64,000 bases of DNA from JABJOR01 sp965603075 (lineage in GTDB: Bacteria > Pseudomonadota > Alphaproteobacteria > Rhodospirillales > Casp-alpha2), in the NCBI GenBank assembly GCA_965603075.1, contig CBFDBO010000015.1, forward strand, positions 12,095 through 76,094, in the 5' to 3' direction. A model generated the notes under the pieces. The model saw only the letters and a program-made list of their open reading frames with translations. It did not search any database and was not told where the DNA came from. How positions within the stretch are numbered: the first letter of the stretch is position 1; each line of letters opens with the position of its first letter. Below, piece after piece: positions 41,727 to 50,122 of the stretch. Made by a program: the position numbers and the translations under genes.

Positions 41727-41756
41727 TTGTTAAAACAATATTCGTAATTATATACA
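41727..41756 (+). promoter_or_regulatory. Candidate promoter for sdhCDAB
   Basis: TTGTTA (41727-41732), 18-base spacer, TATACA (41751-41756), 60 bases before the sdhC ATG. The -35 lies in a small palindrome TTGTT-AA-AACAA, a possible operator. Confidence 0.4.
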
Positions 41757-41816
41757 TACACTATGCTGCATTCTAAAAAATACACCGCTAAAACAATAAG
41801 CAGAGAGGCACATTAA

Positions 41817-42212
41817 ATGGCTTCAACCAAAAGGCCACTTTCACCGCATTTGCAGATTTACCGTCCCGAGGTAACATCCGTGGTTTCCATCATTCACCGA
41901 ATTTGTGGTGTTGCCTTGATGTTTGGGACGGTGTTGTTTACCTATTGGCTCACATCCGCGGCCTATGGCCCAGATGCCTTTGCTACGGCGCAAGCTGTTA
42001 TGGGGTCATGGTTTGGACAGCTTGTCTTATTTGGCTTCACCTTTGCGCTATTTTATCATACGGCAAATGGTATGCGGCATATGGCTTGGGACATCGGATT
42101 GGGATTTGAAATTTCAGCCCTTAAAAAATCCGCTGCCGTGGTTGTTGCGTTCTCACTCATTATGACCGCCCTTACGTGGTACGTGGCTTTAAGCCGCGCA
42201 GGAGAACTATAA
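41817..42212 (+). CDS. sdhC: Succinate dehydrogenase cytochrome b556 subunit SdhC
   Basis: Membrane anchor of complex II, 131 aa with three membrane spans. RPLSPHLQIYRP and SIIHRICGVALM are the SdhC hallmark at the quinone site; HTANGMRHMAWD supplies the heme b ligand His. AGAGG precedes the ATG by eight bases. It starts the sdh operon; stop overlaps sdhD. Confidence 0.93.
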   Translation: MASTKRPLSPHLQIYRPEVTSVVSIIHRICGVALMFGTVLFTYWLTSAAYGPDAFATAQAVMGSWFGQLVLFGFTFALFYHTANGMRHMAWDIGLGFEISALKKSAAVVVAFSLIMTALTWYVALSRAGEL

Positions 42213-42592
42213 TGGAAATGCGTTCTCATTTGTCACAGGCTCGCGGCTCGGGCTCCACCAATAGCGGCTCTCACCATTGGATTGCTGAACGCCTCAGCGC
42301 CATTATTCTGGCGCCGTTGTCGCTGTGGTTTGTTTATTCGGTACTGGGTCTTATCGGGGCTGATTATTATGCTTTTCAAGAGTGGCAGAGCGCACCGGGC
42401 AATGTCATTTTAATGGTTATGTTTTTACTCGCCATGTTTCAGCATGGCCAACTAGGACTAACCGTTGTCATTGAAGATTACGTCCATATTGAATGGCTCA
42501 AGAATGTCAGCATCGCTACGGTTAAATACGCTTCGTTTCTAATGTGTATTTCCTGTATCCTCACCGTTTTACGAGTTGCCTTTACGGCCTAA
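42212..42592 (+). CDS. sdhD: Succinate dehydrogenase membrane anchor subunit SdhD
   Basis: Second membrane anchor, 126 aa with three spans. HHWIAERLSAIILAPLSLWF and the heme-ligand region FQHGQLGLTVVIEDYVH are typical. ATG 42212 overlaps the sdhC stop (TAATG) and is preceded by AGGAGAAC; a longer frame from 42176 is not needed. Confidence 0.92.
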   Translation: MEMRSHLSQARGSGSTNSGSHHWIAERLSAIILAPLSLWFVYSVLGLIGADYYAFQEWQSAPGNVILMVMFLLAMFQHGQLGLTVVIEDYVHIEWLKNVSIATVKYASFLMCISCILTVLRVAFTA

Positions 42593-42616
42593 ATTGCAAA
42601 AAAAGAAAGATTACGA

Positions 42617-44407
42617 ATGTCTTCTGCATATGAGATTATCGACCATAAATATGATGTTGTGATTTTGGGCGCTGGTGGTGCTGGATTACGCGCGACACTG
42701 GGTATGGCTTCACAAGGATTGAAAACCGCCTGTATTTCAAAAGTCTTCCCAACACGCAGTCATACGGTTGCAGCCCAAGGCGGCATCGGCGCTGCGCTGG
42801 GTAACATGGCAGAAGATCACTGGGAATGGCACATGTACGATACGGTCAAGGGTGCTGACTGGCTTGGGGATCAAGATGCTATTGAATATATGTGCCGTGA
42901 AGCTGTTCCATCGGTTGTAGAGCTCGAGCACCTAGGCGTGCCGTTTTCCCGTAATGACGAAGGCAAAATTTACCAACGTCCGTTCGGTGGCCACATGCGA
43001 AACTTCGGTGAAGCCCCGGTCCAACGGGCGTGCGCGGCCGCTGATCGTACCGGACACGCTATTTTGCACACGCTTTATCAACAATGCATGAAACACAAAG
43101 CTGAATTTTATATCGAATACGTCGCCATTGATTTAATCATGGGCGAAGACGGCACGGCTGAAGGCATCGTGGCATGGAATTTAGATGATGGTTCCATCCA
43201 TTTGTTCCGGGGGCACCAAATCGTCATGGCTACTGGGGGGTATGGTCGTTCTTATTTCTCTTGCACATCGGCGCACACCTGTACCGGTGATGGCAACGCC
43301 ATGATCGCGCGGGCTGGATTGCCGCTGCAAGATCAAGAGTTCGTGCAATTCCACCCCACGGGCATTTATGGCTCTGGCTGTTTAATCACCGAAGGCGCGC
43401 GCGGCGAAGGCGGTTATTTGACCAATTCTGAGGGTGAACGTTTCATGGAACGCTACGCCCCAACCGCCAAAGATTTGGCGTCGCGCGATGTTGTTTCTCG
43501 CGCCATGACCATCGAGATTTTGGAAGGCCGTGGCATTGGACCGAACAAAGATCATATCAATCTGCATCTAGAACATTTAGGCGCGGAAATGCTGGCCCAA
43601 AGATTACCGGGAATTTCAGAATCCGCCAAAATTTTCGCCGGCGTTGATTGTACCAAGGAACCGATCCCCGTATTACCAACCGTGCATTATAATATGGGCG
43701 GTATCCCAACCAATTATAAAACCGAGGCCTTAAATCCCACCAAGGATGACCCCGATGCAACATCACCGGGATTGATGGCCATTGGCGAATGTGCGTCCGC
43801 ATCGGTCCACGGGGCCAATCGCTTAGGGACCAATTCGCTGCTTGATATTGTGGTCTTTGGTCGCGCCGCTGGCATTCGCGCCCGCGAACTGATCAAACCC
43901 GATACCCCGCTTCGCCCCTACCGCGAAGGATGCTGCGATAAAGCCCTTGATCGATTTGATCGGCTTCGGTTTGCCAAAGGCAACACCCCCACAGCAAGAA
44001 TTCGCGAAGAAATGCAAGAGGCCATGCAGCTTCACGCTGCAGTCTTCCGCACCAACGACACCCTGAAACAAGGCTGTGATAAAATCGATGCGGTTTGGGA
44101 TAAGCTGAGCGACATTAAAGTAAACGATAGCTCGTTGATCTGGAATTCTGACTTAATAGAAAGTTTGGAACTTGAAAATCTACTGATCAACGCCAAGGCA
44201 ACAATTTATTCCGCCGCCGCCCGCGAAGAAAGCCGGGGCGCCCACGCCCACGAAGATTATCCAGACCGGGACGATGTAAATTGGATGAAACACACGCTGG
44301 CTTGGGTTGACGATGCGGGCAAAGTAACCATCGATTACCGTCCGGTTCATACCTATACCTTGACCGATGAAATTGACTACATCGAGCCAAAGGCTCGTGT
44401 TTACTAA
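42617..44407 (+). CDS. sdhA: Succinate dehydrogenase flavoprotein subunit SdhA
   Basis: Catalytic subunit of 596 aa oxidising succinate to fumarate. FAD site VVILGAGGAGLRA and covalent FAD-linkage His49 in SHTVAAQGG. Substrate motifs FHPTGIYG, RGEGGYL, and SVHGANRLGTNSLLD. The C-terminus ends KARVY, and the last 22 bases are the first copy of a 26-bp tandem array. Confidence 0.95.
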   Translation: MSSAYEIIDHKYDVVILGAGGAGLRATLGMASQGLKTACISKVFPTRSHTVAAQGGIGAALGNMAEDHWEWHMYDTVKGADWLGDQDAIEYMCREAVPSVVELEHLGVPFSRNDEGKIYQRPFGGHMRNFGEAPVQRACAAADRTGHAILHTLYQQCMKHKAEFYIEYVAIDLIMGEDGTAEGIVAWNLDDGSIHLFRGHQIVMATGGYGRSYFSCTSAHTCTGDGNAMIARAGLPLQDQEFVQFHPTGIYGSGCLITEGARGEGGYLTNSEGERFMERYAPTAKDLASRDVVSRAMTIEILEGRGIGPNKDHINLHLEHLGAEMLAQRLPGISESAKIFAGVDCTKEPIPVLPTVHYNMGGIPTNYKTEALNPTKDDPDATSPGLMAIGECASASVHGANRLGTNSLLDIVVFGRAAGIRARELIKPDTPLRPYREGCCDKALDRFDRLRFAKGNTPTARIREEMQEAMQLHAAVFRTNDTLKQGCDKIDAVWDKLSDIKVNDSSLIWNSDLIESLELENLLINAKATIYSAAAREESRGAHAHEDYPDRDDVNWMKHTLAWVDDAGKVTIDYRPVHTYTLTDEIDYIEPKARVY

Positions 44408-44515
44408 ATAAGCCAAAGGCTCGTGTTTACTAAATAAGCCAAAGGCTCGTGTTTACTAAAAAGGCCAAAGGCTCATGTTTACTAAATAGACCAAAAGCGC
44501 GCGTCTATTAATATA
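44386..44515. repeat. 26-bp tandem array starting inside the sdhA 3' end
   Basis: Copies start at 44386, 44412, 44438 and 44464 with an exact 26-bp period, and a degenerate fifth starts at about 44490. Each contains AGGCTCGTGTTTACTAA or a near match (the fourth reads CTCATG). The first copy encodes the last codons and the stop of sdhA; the rest fills the sdhA-sdhB gap. Confidence 0.93.
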
Positions 44516-44540
44516 GATATACAAAAGAAGGCAAACCAGA

Positions 44541-45317
44541 ATGGTACAGTTCACCCTACCCGCCGGATCAAGCCCGACAAAAGGCACCGTCCACAAAGAC
44601 AAAACCGGGTCTACCAATATCAGAACCTTTCAGGTTTATCGGTATAATCCCGATACCGATAACAACCCCTATATTGATACGTTCGAGTTGGACATGGATA
44701 GTTGTGGCCCCATGGTTCTGGACGCGCTTATTAAGATTAAAGACGATATCGATTCAACACTGGCATTCCGTCGTTCTTGCCGTGAAGGTGTTTGTGGATC
44801 GTGCTCGTTCAATATTGATGGGGTAAACACGTTGGCTTGCACCAAGCCGCTAGCTGAAATTTCCGGTGTGGTGAAAATATATCCCCTGCCACACATGCCC
44901 GTGGTAAAAGATTTGGTTTGTGATTTGAACAAACCCTATGCCCAATATGCCTCTATTGAACCATGGTTAAAAACCGATACCCCCGCCCCCAACCGTGAAC
45001 GCCTACAAAGCCCTGAAGAACGCGCCAAGCTAGATGGTTTATGGGAATGCATTTTATGTTTCTGTTGCCAAACCAGTTGCCCGAGCTATTGGTGGAACGG
45101 TGATCGCTTCTTGGGGTCTGCGGTTCTTCTGCAAGCCGATCGTTGGATACAAGATTCCCGCGATGAAGCAAAGGGTGAACGCCTGAACGAGCTTAACGAT
45201 TCCTACAAGCTGTTTCGCTGTCACACGATTATGAACTGCACCATGACCTGCCCCAAAAGCCTCAACCCCGGACAATCCGTTGCCAAGCTCAAAGAAGAAG
45301 TGGTCAAACGCGAGTAA
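44541..45317 (+). CDS. sdhB: Succinate dehydrogenase iron-sulfur subunit SdhB
   Basis: Electron-transfer subunit of 258 aa. 2Fe-2S motif SCREGVCGSCSFNIDG with a later Cys; 4Fe-4S motif CILCFCCQTSCPSYW; 3Fe-4S motif around CHTIMNCTMTCPKSLNP. It links SdhA flavin to the quinone site. AGAAGG lies upstream of the ATG after the repeat array. Confidence 0.95.
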   Translation: MVQFTLPAGSSPTKGTVHKDKTGSTNIRTFQVYRYNPDTDNNPYIDTFELDMDSCGPMVLDALIKIKDDIDSTLAFRRSCREGVCGSCSFNIDGVNTLACTKPLAEISGVVKIYPLPHMPVVKDLVCDLNKPYAQYASIEPWLKTDTPAPNRERLQSPEERAKLDGLWECILCFCCQTSCPSYWWNGDRFLGSAVLLQADRWIQDSRDEAKGERLNELNDSYKLFRCHTIMNCTMTCPKSLNPGQSVAKLKEEVVKRE

Positions 45318-45343
45318 CAATAATAACGGCGTTATAGTCTATT

Positions 45344-46510
45344 ATGAATAAGGCTTCACACCCCCGACACCCCACACAACCAACACAACCCATTGATGTT
45401 TATAATGCTCTGGTCGATGATGGTTCGTTGCGTAACGACACATTACAACTTTCCGCCATGGAGCGGTTGCAACAATTGCATGTTGAACTTGGCGATTACA
45501 GCATGCAAATGGGGCAAACAGGGTGGCTCAGCCGGTTGAATTTGACGGGTGGCCGCAAGCCGCCACCCAAAGGGATTTATTTATGGGGGGGTGTGGGTCG
45601 TGGGAAATCCATGATCATGGAACTTTTTTACAATCACTCTAGCGTTAACGAACGCAAACACATTCATTTCCACGCCTTTATGCAAGAAGTCCACCGTCGT
45701 TTGCACAGCTATCGCCAAGCGCAAGAAGCCGGGAAAGTTTCCACAGAAAAAGACCCGCTTAAATCCCTCGCCAAAGTCATCGTTGATCAAGCATGGCTGC
45801 TTTGTTTCGATGAATTTTATGTCACCGACATTACCGATGCCATGATTTTGGGTCGATTATTCGAAGAATTAATCAACGCGGGTGTGGTTATTGTGGCGAC
45901 CTCAAACCGCCCGCCTGTTGATCTTTATAAAGATGGATTACAGCGTGAACGATTTTTACCCTTTATCGACCTGATCGAAAATTCGCTGGAGGTGATCGAG
46001 CTAAACAGCCCCACCGATTACCGGTTGGAACGCATTCGCGCCATGGATACCTTCATCACGCCTTGTGGGCCTGCAGCCACGGCAAAATTAGAGCAATCCT
46101 TTAAAGACCTGACCATTGGGGCAGAGACAGAACCCCTTACATTACAAGTTCAAGGCCGTGAAATCGTCTTTCCCAAAACGGCTGAAGGCGTGGCGTTCAG
46201 CAACTTCTCGACCCTTTGCGAACGCCCCCTCGGTCCGGCTGATTTCCTTGCCATTGCCGATCGTTTTCATACGCTCATTTTATGTGATATTCCCCAAATG
46301 GGACCCAGTAATCGTGATGTGGCAAAACGCTTCCTTATCCTTGTGGAAACCCTTTATGAAGCCAAGGTCAATTTGATCTGTTCGGCTGAAAAACCACCTG
46401 AAGAATTATACACCGAAGGCGATGGTGCCTTCGAATTTGAACGGACAATATCTCGGTTGATGGAAATGCAATCACCCGATTATATTGCCCTACCCCATCT
46501 TGCAGTTTGA
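45344..46510 (+). CDS. zapE: Cell division protein ZapE (AFG1-like ATPase)
   Basis: P-loop ATPase of 388 aa. Walker A is GGVGRGKSM, Walker B with the family signature is LLCFDEFYVTDITDAM, and VIVATSNRPP is the sensor region. ZapE in proteobacteria modulates the FtsZ ring, and its mitochondrial homologue acts in protein quality control of respiratory complexes. Its place between sdhB and mdh in this TCA cluster fits the latter idea as inference. ATG start 26 bases after sdhB. Confidence 0.9.
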   Translation: MNKASHPRHPTQPTQPIDVYNALVDDGSLRNDTLQLSAMERLQQLHVELGDYSMQMGQTGWLSRLNLTGGRKPPPKGIYLWGGVGRGKSMIMELFYNHSSVNERKHIHFHAFMQEVHRRLHSYRQAQEAGKVSTEKDPLKSLAKVIVDQAWLLCFDEFYVTDITDAMILGRLFEELINAGVVIVATSNRPPVDLYKDGLQRERFLPFIDLIENSLEVIELNSPTDYRLERIRAMDTFITPCGPAATAKLEQSFKDLTIGAETEPLTLQVQGREIVFPKTAEGVAFSNFSTLCERPLGPADFLAIADRFHTLILCDIPQMGPSNRDVAKRFLILVETLYEAKVNLICSAEKPPEELYTEGDGAFEFERTISRLMEMQSPDYIALPHLAV

Positions 46511-46633
46511 GTGTTGTTAGGAGGATATCTGTGGTATACAGTATACCAAGAACATACACCTTTCCAGATGGCTGCTTTTCGTACAAGATGGTATTACCTC
46601 AATGACTTACACCCTCAAATGGAGAACAGATTA

Positions 46634-47869
46634 ATGGCTCGAAATAAAATTGCGCTCATTGGCGCGGGAAACATCGGTGGAACATTGGCCCACCTTGCTG
46701 GCCTTAAAGACCTTGGCGATATCGTCCTTTTTGACATCGTTGATGGTATCCCTCAGGGTAAAGCCCTCGACATTGCACAATCCGCCCCGGTAGAAGGCTT
46801 CGATGGCGCGGTTAGTGGTGCAAACGATTTCTCTGCGATTAAAGGGGCGGACGTTATTATTGTAACCGCCGGCATTGCGCGCAAACCGGGTATGAGCCGC
46901 GATGATCTGATCGGTGTGAACGCGGGTGTAATGGCAAGCGTTGGTGCGGGCATTAAAAAATACGCTCCCAAAGCTTTTGTTATTTGTATCACCAATCCGC
47001 TTGATGCCATGGTTTGGGCATTGCGCGAAGCATCCGGACTGCCGCACAACATGGTTGTTGGCATGGCGGGTGTTCTTGATTCTTCCCGTTTCCGTCATTT
47101 CTTGGCTGATGAATTCAAAGTCTCCGTTGAAGACGTTACCGCCTTTGTGTTGGGTGGACATGGCGATACCATGGTCCCCCTGACACGGTATTCAACCGTT
47201 GCCGGTATTCCGCTGACCGATTTAGTCAAAATGAAATGGACCACCCAGAGCAAGCTGAACAAAATTGTACAACGTACCCGTGATGGCGGCGCAGAAATTG
47301 TTGGTTTATTAAAAACCGGCTCTGCGTTCTATGCCCCGGCGGCTTCCGCCATCGCTATGGCAGAAAGCTTCCTAAAAGATAAAAAGCGCGTTCTTCCCTG
47401 TGCGGCCCATTTGAATGGTGAATATGGACAAAAAGGTATTTACGTTGGCGCACCCTGCATCATCGGCGCGGGTGGCGTTGAACGGGTTATCGAAATTAAA
47501 TTGGATGGCGCAGAGAAAAAAGCATTTGCGAAATCTGTGAGCGCCGTGAAAGACCTAATTTCGCTAACAAAATCCATCATGAAGAAATCCGCCGCAGCGG
47601 CCACCAAGAAAAAACCCGCTGCCAAACCGGCGAAGAAAAAAGTAGCTGCCAAAGCAAAGACAAAGGCAGCGCCGAAAGCTGTCGCTAAAAAAGTCGTTAA
47701 AAAAGCAGCCCCTAAAAAGGCAGTTGCTAAAAAGATAGTTGCTAAAAAAGTAGTGGCTAAAAAGCCTGTTGCTAAAAAAGCAGCCGTCAAAACAACCAAA
47801 AAACCAGCGGTAAAAGCCAAAGCCAAACCCGCCAATAAAACGACAAAAACTAAAAAAGCTAAAAAATAG
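46634..47869 (+). CDS. mdh: Malate dehydrogenase with histone-H1-like Lys/Ala C-terminal tail
   Basis: NAD-dependent malate dehydrogenase, LDH-like class. The catalytic body is residues 1-315, a normal full length: KIALIGAGNIGGTLAHL, RKPGMSRDDL, ITNPLDAMVW and the active His in LGGHGDTMVPL. The body ends in a typical helix (AVKDLISLTKSI), but the frame continues for 96 residues (316-411) with 39 Lys, 28 Ala and no acidic residue, partly as VAKKx pentads. The tail resembles histone H1 or AlgP. Start ATG 46634 has GGAG nine bases upstream. An internal ATG opens the tail but has no ribosome binding site. Confidence 0.93.
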   Translation: MARNKIALIGAGNIGGTLAHLAGLKDLGDIVLFDIVDGIPQGKALDIAQSAPVEGFDGAVSGANDFSAIKGADVIIVTAGIARKPGMSRDDLIGVNAGVMASVGAGIKKYAPKAFVICITNPLDAMVWALREASGLPHNMVVGMAGVLDSSRFRHFLADEFKVSVEDVTAFVLGGHGDTMVPLTRYSTVAGIPLTDLVKMKWTTQSKLNKIVQRTRDGGAEIVGLLKTGSAFYAPAASAIAMAESFLKDKKRVLPCAAHLNGEYGQKGIYVGAPCIIGAGGVERVIEIKLDGAEKKAFAKSVSAVKDLISLTKSIMKKSAAAATKKKPAAKPAKKKVAAKAKTKAAPKAVAKKVVKKAAPKKAVAKKIVAKKVVAKKPVAKKAAVKTTKKPAVKAKAKPANKTTKTKKAKK

Positions 47870-47926
47870 GATCGTTAGTTCCTAGTTATCAACGTAGGGC
47901 GTTGTACAACCAGTGAGAAGAACAAA

Positions 47927-49123
47927 ATGAATATCCATGAGTATCAAGCCAAAGAGCTACTAGCCAAGTACGGTGTTGCCGTCCTTAAAGGTAGCGTTGC
48001 CTATACGGCAGACGAAGCCGCAAAAGCCGCCGAAGATTTAGGGGGCCCCGTTTACGTGGTCAAATCACAAATCCACGCCGGCGGACGCGGCGCTGGTAAA
48101 TTCACCAACAACCCAGATGGTCCCGGCGGCGTACGTGTCGTCAAATCCGTCGATGACGTTCGCAAGAATGCCGGTGAAATGCTAGGCCATGTTTTGGTCA
48201 CCAAACAATCCGGTGCCGAGGGCAAAGAAGTCAAACGTTTGTACATCGAAGATGGTTGCGACATTGCCCGCGAACTGTACCTCGGTATGTTGCTGGACCG
48301 TGATACGTCACGGTTAACCATTATGGCTTCTACCGAAGGTGGTATGGAAATCGAAGATGTGGCCCATGAAACGCCTGAGAAAATTCTCAAAGTTTCAATC
48401 GATCCCGCCACAGGCATTCTTCCATTCCATGCTCGTAAATTAGCATTTGGTTTGGGACTTGAAGGCAAACAGGTTGGCTCTTGCGTTAAGCTTATCCTAT
48501 CGCTCTACAAAGCTTTCAATGATCTGGATTGTTCGATCATCGAGATCAACCCCCTGGTGGTCAGTGGTGCCGGCGACGTCATCGCCCTTGACGCAAAGAT
48601 TAATTTCGATGACAACGCTTTATTCCGTCACAAAGACATCGAAGCTCTACGCGACGAAGACGAAGAAGATCCTATGGAGCTGGAAGCCGCTCAACACGAG
48701 CTTAACTATATCAAGCTAGATGGCAACATTGGGTGCATGGTCAACGGCGCAGGCCTTGCCATGTCAACAATGGACATCATCCAGCTTAAAGGCGGTTCAC
48801 CCGCAAACTTCTTGGACGTTGGCGGCGGAGCAACTAAAGAACGTGTCACCACGGCCTTTAAAATCATCCTATCCGATCCAAACGTCGAAGGCATTTTGGT
48901 CAATATTTTCGGTGGCATCATGCGTTGTGATGTGATCGCCGAGGGTGTTGTCGCCGCCGCACGCGAAGTCAGTTTAAACGTTCCTCTGGTTGTACGACTG
49001 GAAGGCACTAACGTTGATCAAGGTAAAAAAATAATGGCTGATAGTGGCCTGCCTATTATTTCTGCCGATGATCTGGGCGATGCCGCCGTAAAAGTTGTTC
49101 AAGCTGTGAAGGAGGCAAAATAA
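47927..49123 (+). CDS. sucC: Succinyl-CoA synthetase beta subunit SucC
   Basis: ADP-forming succinate-CoA ligase beta chain, 398 aa. ATP-grasp domain starts MNIHEYQAKELLAKYGV, with KSQIHAGGRGAGKF at the nucleotide site, IIEINPLVV, and the C-terminal NIFGGIMRCDVIAEG. sucD overlaps its stop by one base. Confidence 0.95.
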   Translation: MNIHEYQAKELLAKYGVAVLKGSVAYTADEAAKAAEDLGGPVYVVKSQIHAGGRGAGKFTNNPDGPGGVRVVKSVDDVRKNAGEMLGHVLVTKQSGAEGKEVKRLYIEDGCDIARELYLGMLLDRDTSRLTIMASTEGGMEIEDVAHETPEKILKVSIDPATGILPFHARKLAFGLGLEGKQVGSCVKLILSLYKAFNDLDCSIIEINPLVVSGAGDVIALDAKINFDDNALFRHKDIEALRDEDEEDPMELEAAQHELNYIKLDGNIGCMVNGAGLAMSTMDIIQLKGGSPANFLDVGGGATKERVTTAFKIILSDPNVEGILVNIFGGIMRCDVIAEGVVAAAREVSLNVPLVVRLEGTNVDQGKKIMADSGLPIISADDLGDAAVKVVQAVKEAK

Positions 49124-49995
49124 TGTCCGTTCTCGTAGATAAAAATACCCGTGTTATTTGCCAAGGTTTTACCGGCGCACAAGGCACATTCCATTCAGAG
49201 CAAGCCATTGCTTATGGCACCAATATGGTTGGTGGCGTCACACCGGGCAAAGGCGGCTTGAGCCATCTGGATTTGCCGATCTTTGATACGGTGGCTGACG
49301 CCGTTGCCAAAACCGAAGCCAACGCTTCGGTTATCTATGTTCCACCACCCTTTGCCGCCGATGCGATTATCGAGGCCATTGATGCGGGCGTAGAATTGGT
49401 AATTTGCATTACCGAAGGCATTCCGGTTCTTGATATGGTGCGTGTTAAACGCGCCCTGGAAGGTGCCCCTACCCGTCTGATCGGCCCAAATTGCCCCGGC
49501 ATCATTACCCCAGGCGAATGCAAAATCGGTATTATGCCCGGTCACATTCACAAGCGCGGTTCTGTTGGTATCGTTTCACGTTCTGGAACGCTAACCTATG
49601 AAGCTGTTGCCCAAACCACCGCTGCTGGCCTTGGCCAGACGACCTGCATTGGTATTGGTGGTGATCCGATCAATGGCACAAACTTTGTTGATTGTTTGGA
49701 ATTATTCATCGAAGATGACGAGACCGAATCCATCGTCATGATTGGTGAAATCGGTGGTTCCGCCGAAGAAGACGGCGCGGAAGTCATCCGTGCGTCTGGT
49801 ACAAAGAAACCCATCGTTGGTTTTATCGCCGGTCTAACCGCTCCCCCAGGACGTCGCATGGGTCATGCTGGTGCGATCATTTCTGGCGGAAAAGGGGGCG
49901 CAGAAGACAAAATCGAGGCTATGAAGGCCGTTGGCATTCATGTCGCTGATTCTCCTGCAACCATCGGTACAACAATGATTAAAGCGTTAAGCTAA
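49123..49995 (+). CDS. sucD: Succinyl-CoA synthetase alpha subunit SucD
   Basis: CoA-binding and phosphohistidine subunit of 290 aa. QGFTGAQGTFHSEQAI binds CoA; the phosphorylated His is His248 in RRMGHAGAIISGGKG. Pairs with SucC to make succinate and ATP (or GTP). Followed by a large inverted repeat before sucA. Confidence 0.95.
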   Translation: MSVLVDKNTRVICQGFTGAQGTFHSEQAIAYGTNMVGGVTPGKGGLSHLDLPIFDTVADAVAKTEANASVIYVPPPFAADAIIEAIDAGVELVICITEGIPVLDMVRVKRALEGAPTRLIGPNCPGIITPGECKIGIMPGHIHKRGSVGIVSRSGTLTYEAVAQTTAAGLGQTTCIGIGGDPINGTNFVDCLELFIEDDETESIVMIGEIGGSAEEDGAEVIRASGTKKPIVGFIAGLTAPPGRRMGHAGAIISGGKGGAEDKIEAMKAVGIHVADSPATIGTTMIKALS

Positions 49996-50013
49996 AATTA
50001 TTTCGATTTAAAC

Positions 50014-50056
50014 ACCCAGCTAAACATTTGATAAACTTTTTCATGTTTAGCTGGGT
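50014..50056. promoter_or_regulatory. Perfect 14-bp inverted repeat between sucD and sucA
   Basis: ACCCAGCTAAACAT (50014-50027) and ATGTTTAGCTGGGT (50043-50056) are exact complements with a 15-nt loop. No U-run follows. It could be an RNA-processing/stability hairpin that sets SucCD against SucAB levels, a terminator of unusual form, or a protein-binding operator for sucA. Confidence 0.7.
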
Positions 50057-50122
50057 TAGAGACACGAGGTAACTATACTCTAATATTGATCTATAAAATT
50101 GACATCGGTAAAGGCCAAAACC

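Larger units (their letters stand above)
40863..41816. other. 954-base gene-free region upstream of sdhC
   Basis: The largest gap in the window. Short frames of about 90 codons exist on both strands but lack ribosome binding sites and protein-like composition. It holds a 12-bp triple repeat (40901-40936), a hairpin (40943-40964), three DnaA-box-like sites (41356-41404), a 22-23-bp triple repeat (41528-41594) and a probable sdh promoter. Some of it may be an RNA gene or a replication/regulatory region; I recognise no RNA family. Confidence 0.6.

Noticed and set aside
44386..44515. Regular 26-bp repeats considered as a CRISPR array
   Set aside because: Copies are directly contiguous with no spacers and derive from the sdhA coding end; no cas genes. 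The same applies to the arrays at 30450 and 58109.
47440..47835. 131-codon minus-strand frame rich in Ala, Phe and Thr
   Set aside because: It is the mirror of the Lys/Ala repeat tail of mdh; the plus frame is continuous with an intact enzyme.
47579..47869. The Lys/Ala tail as a separate histone-like gene
   Set aside because: It is in frame with mdh without an intervening stop, and its internal ATG has no ribosome binding site; a fusion is the simpler reading.
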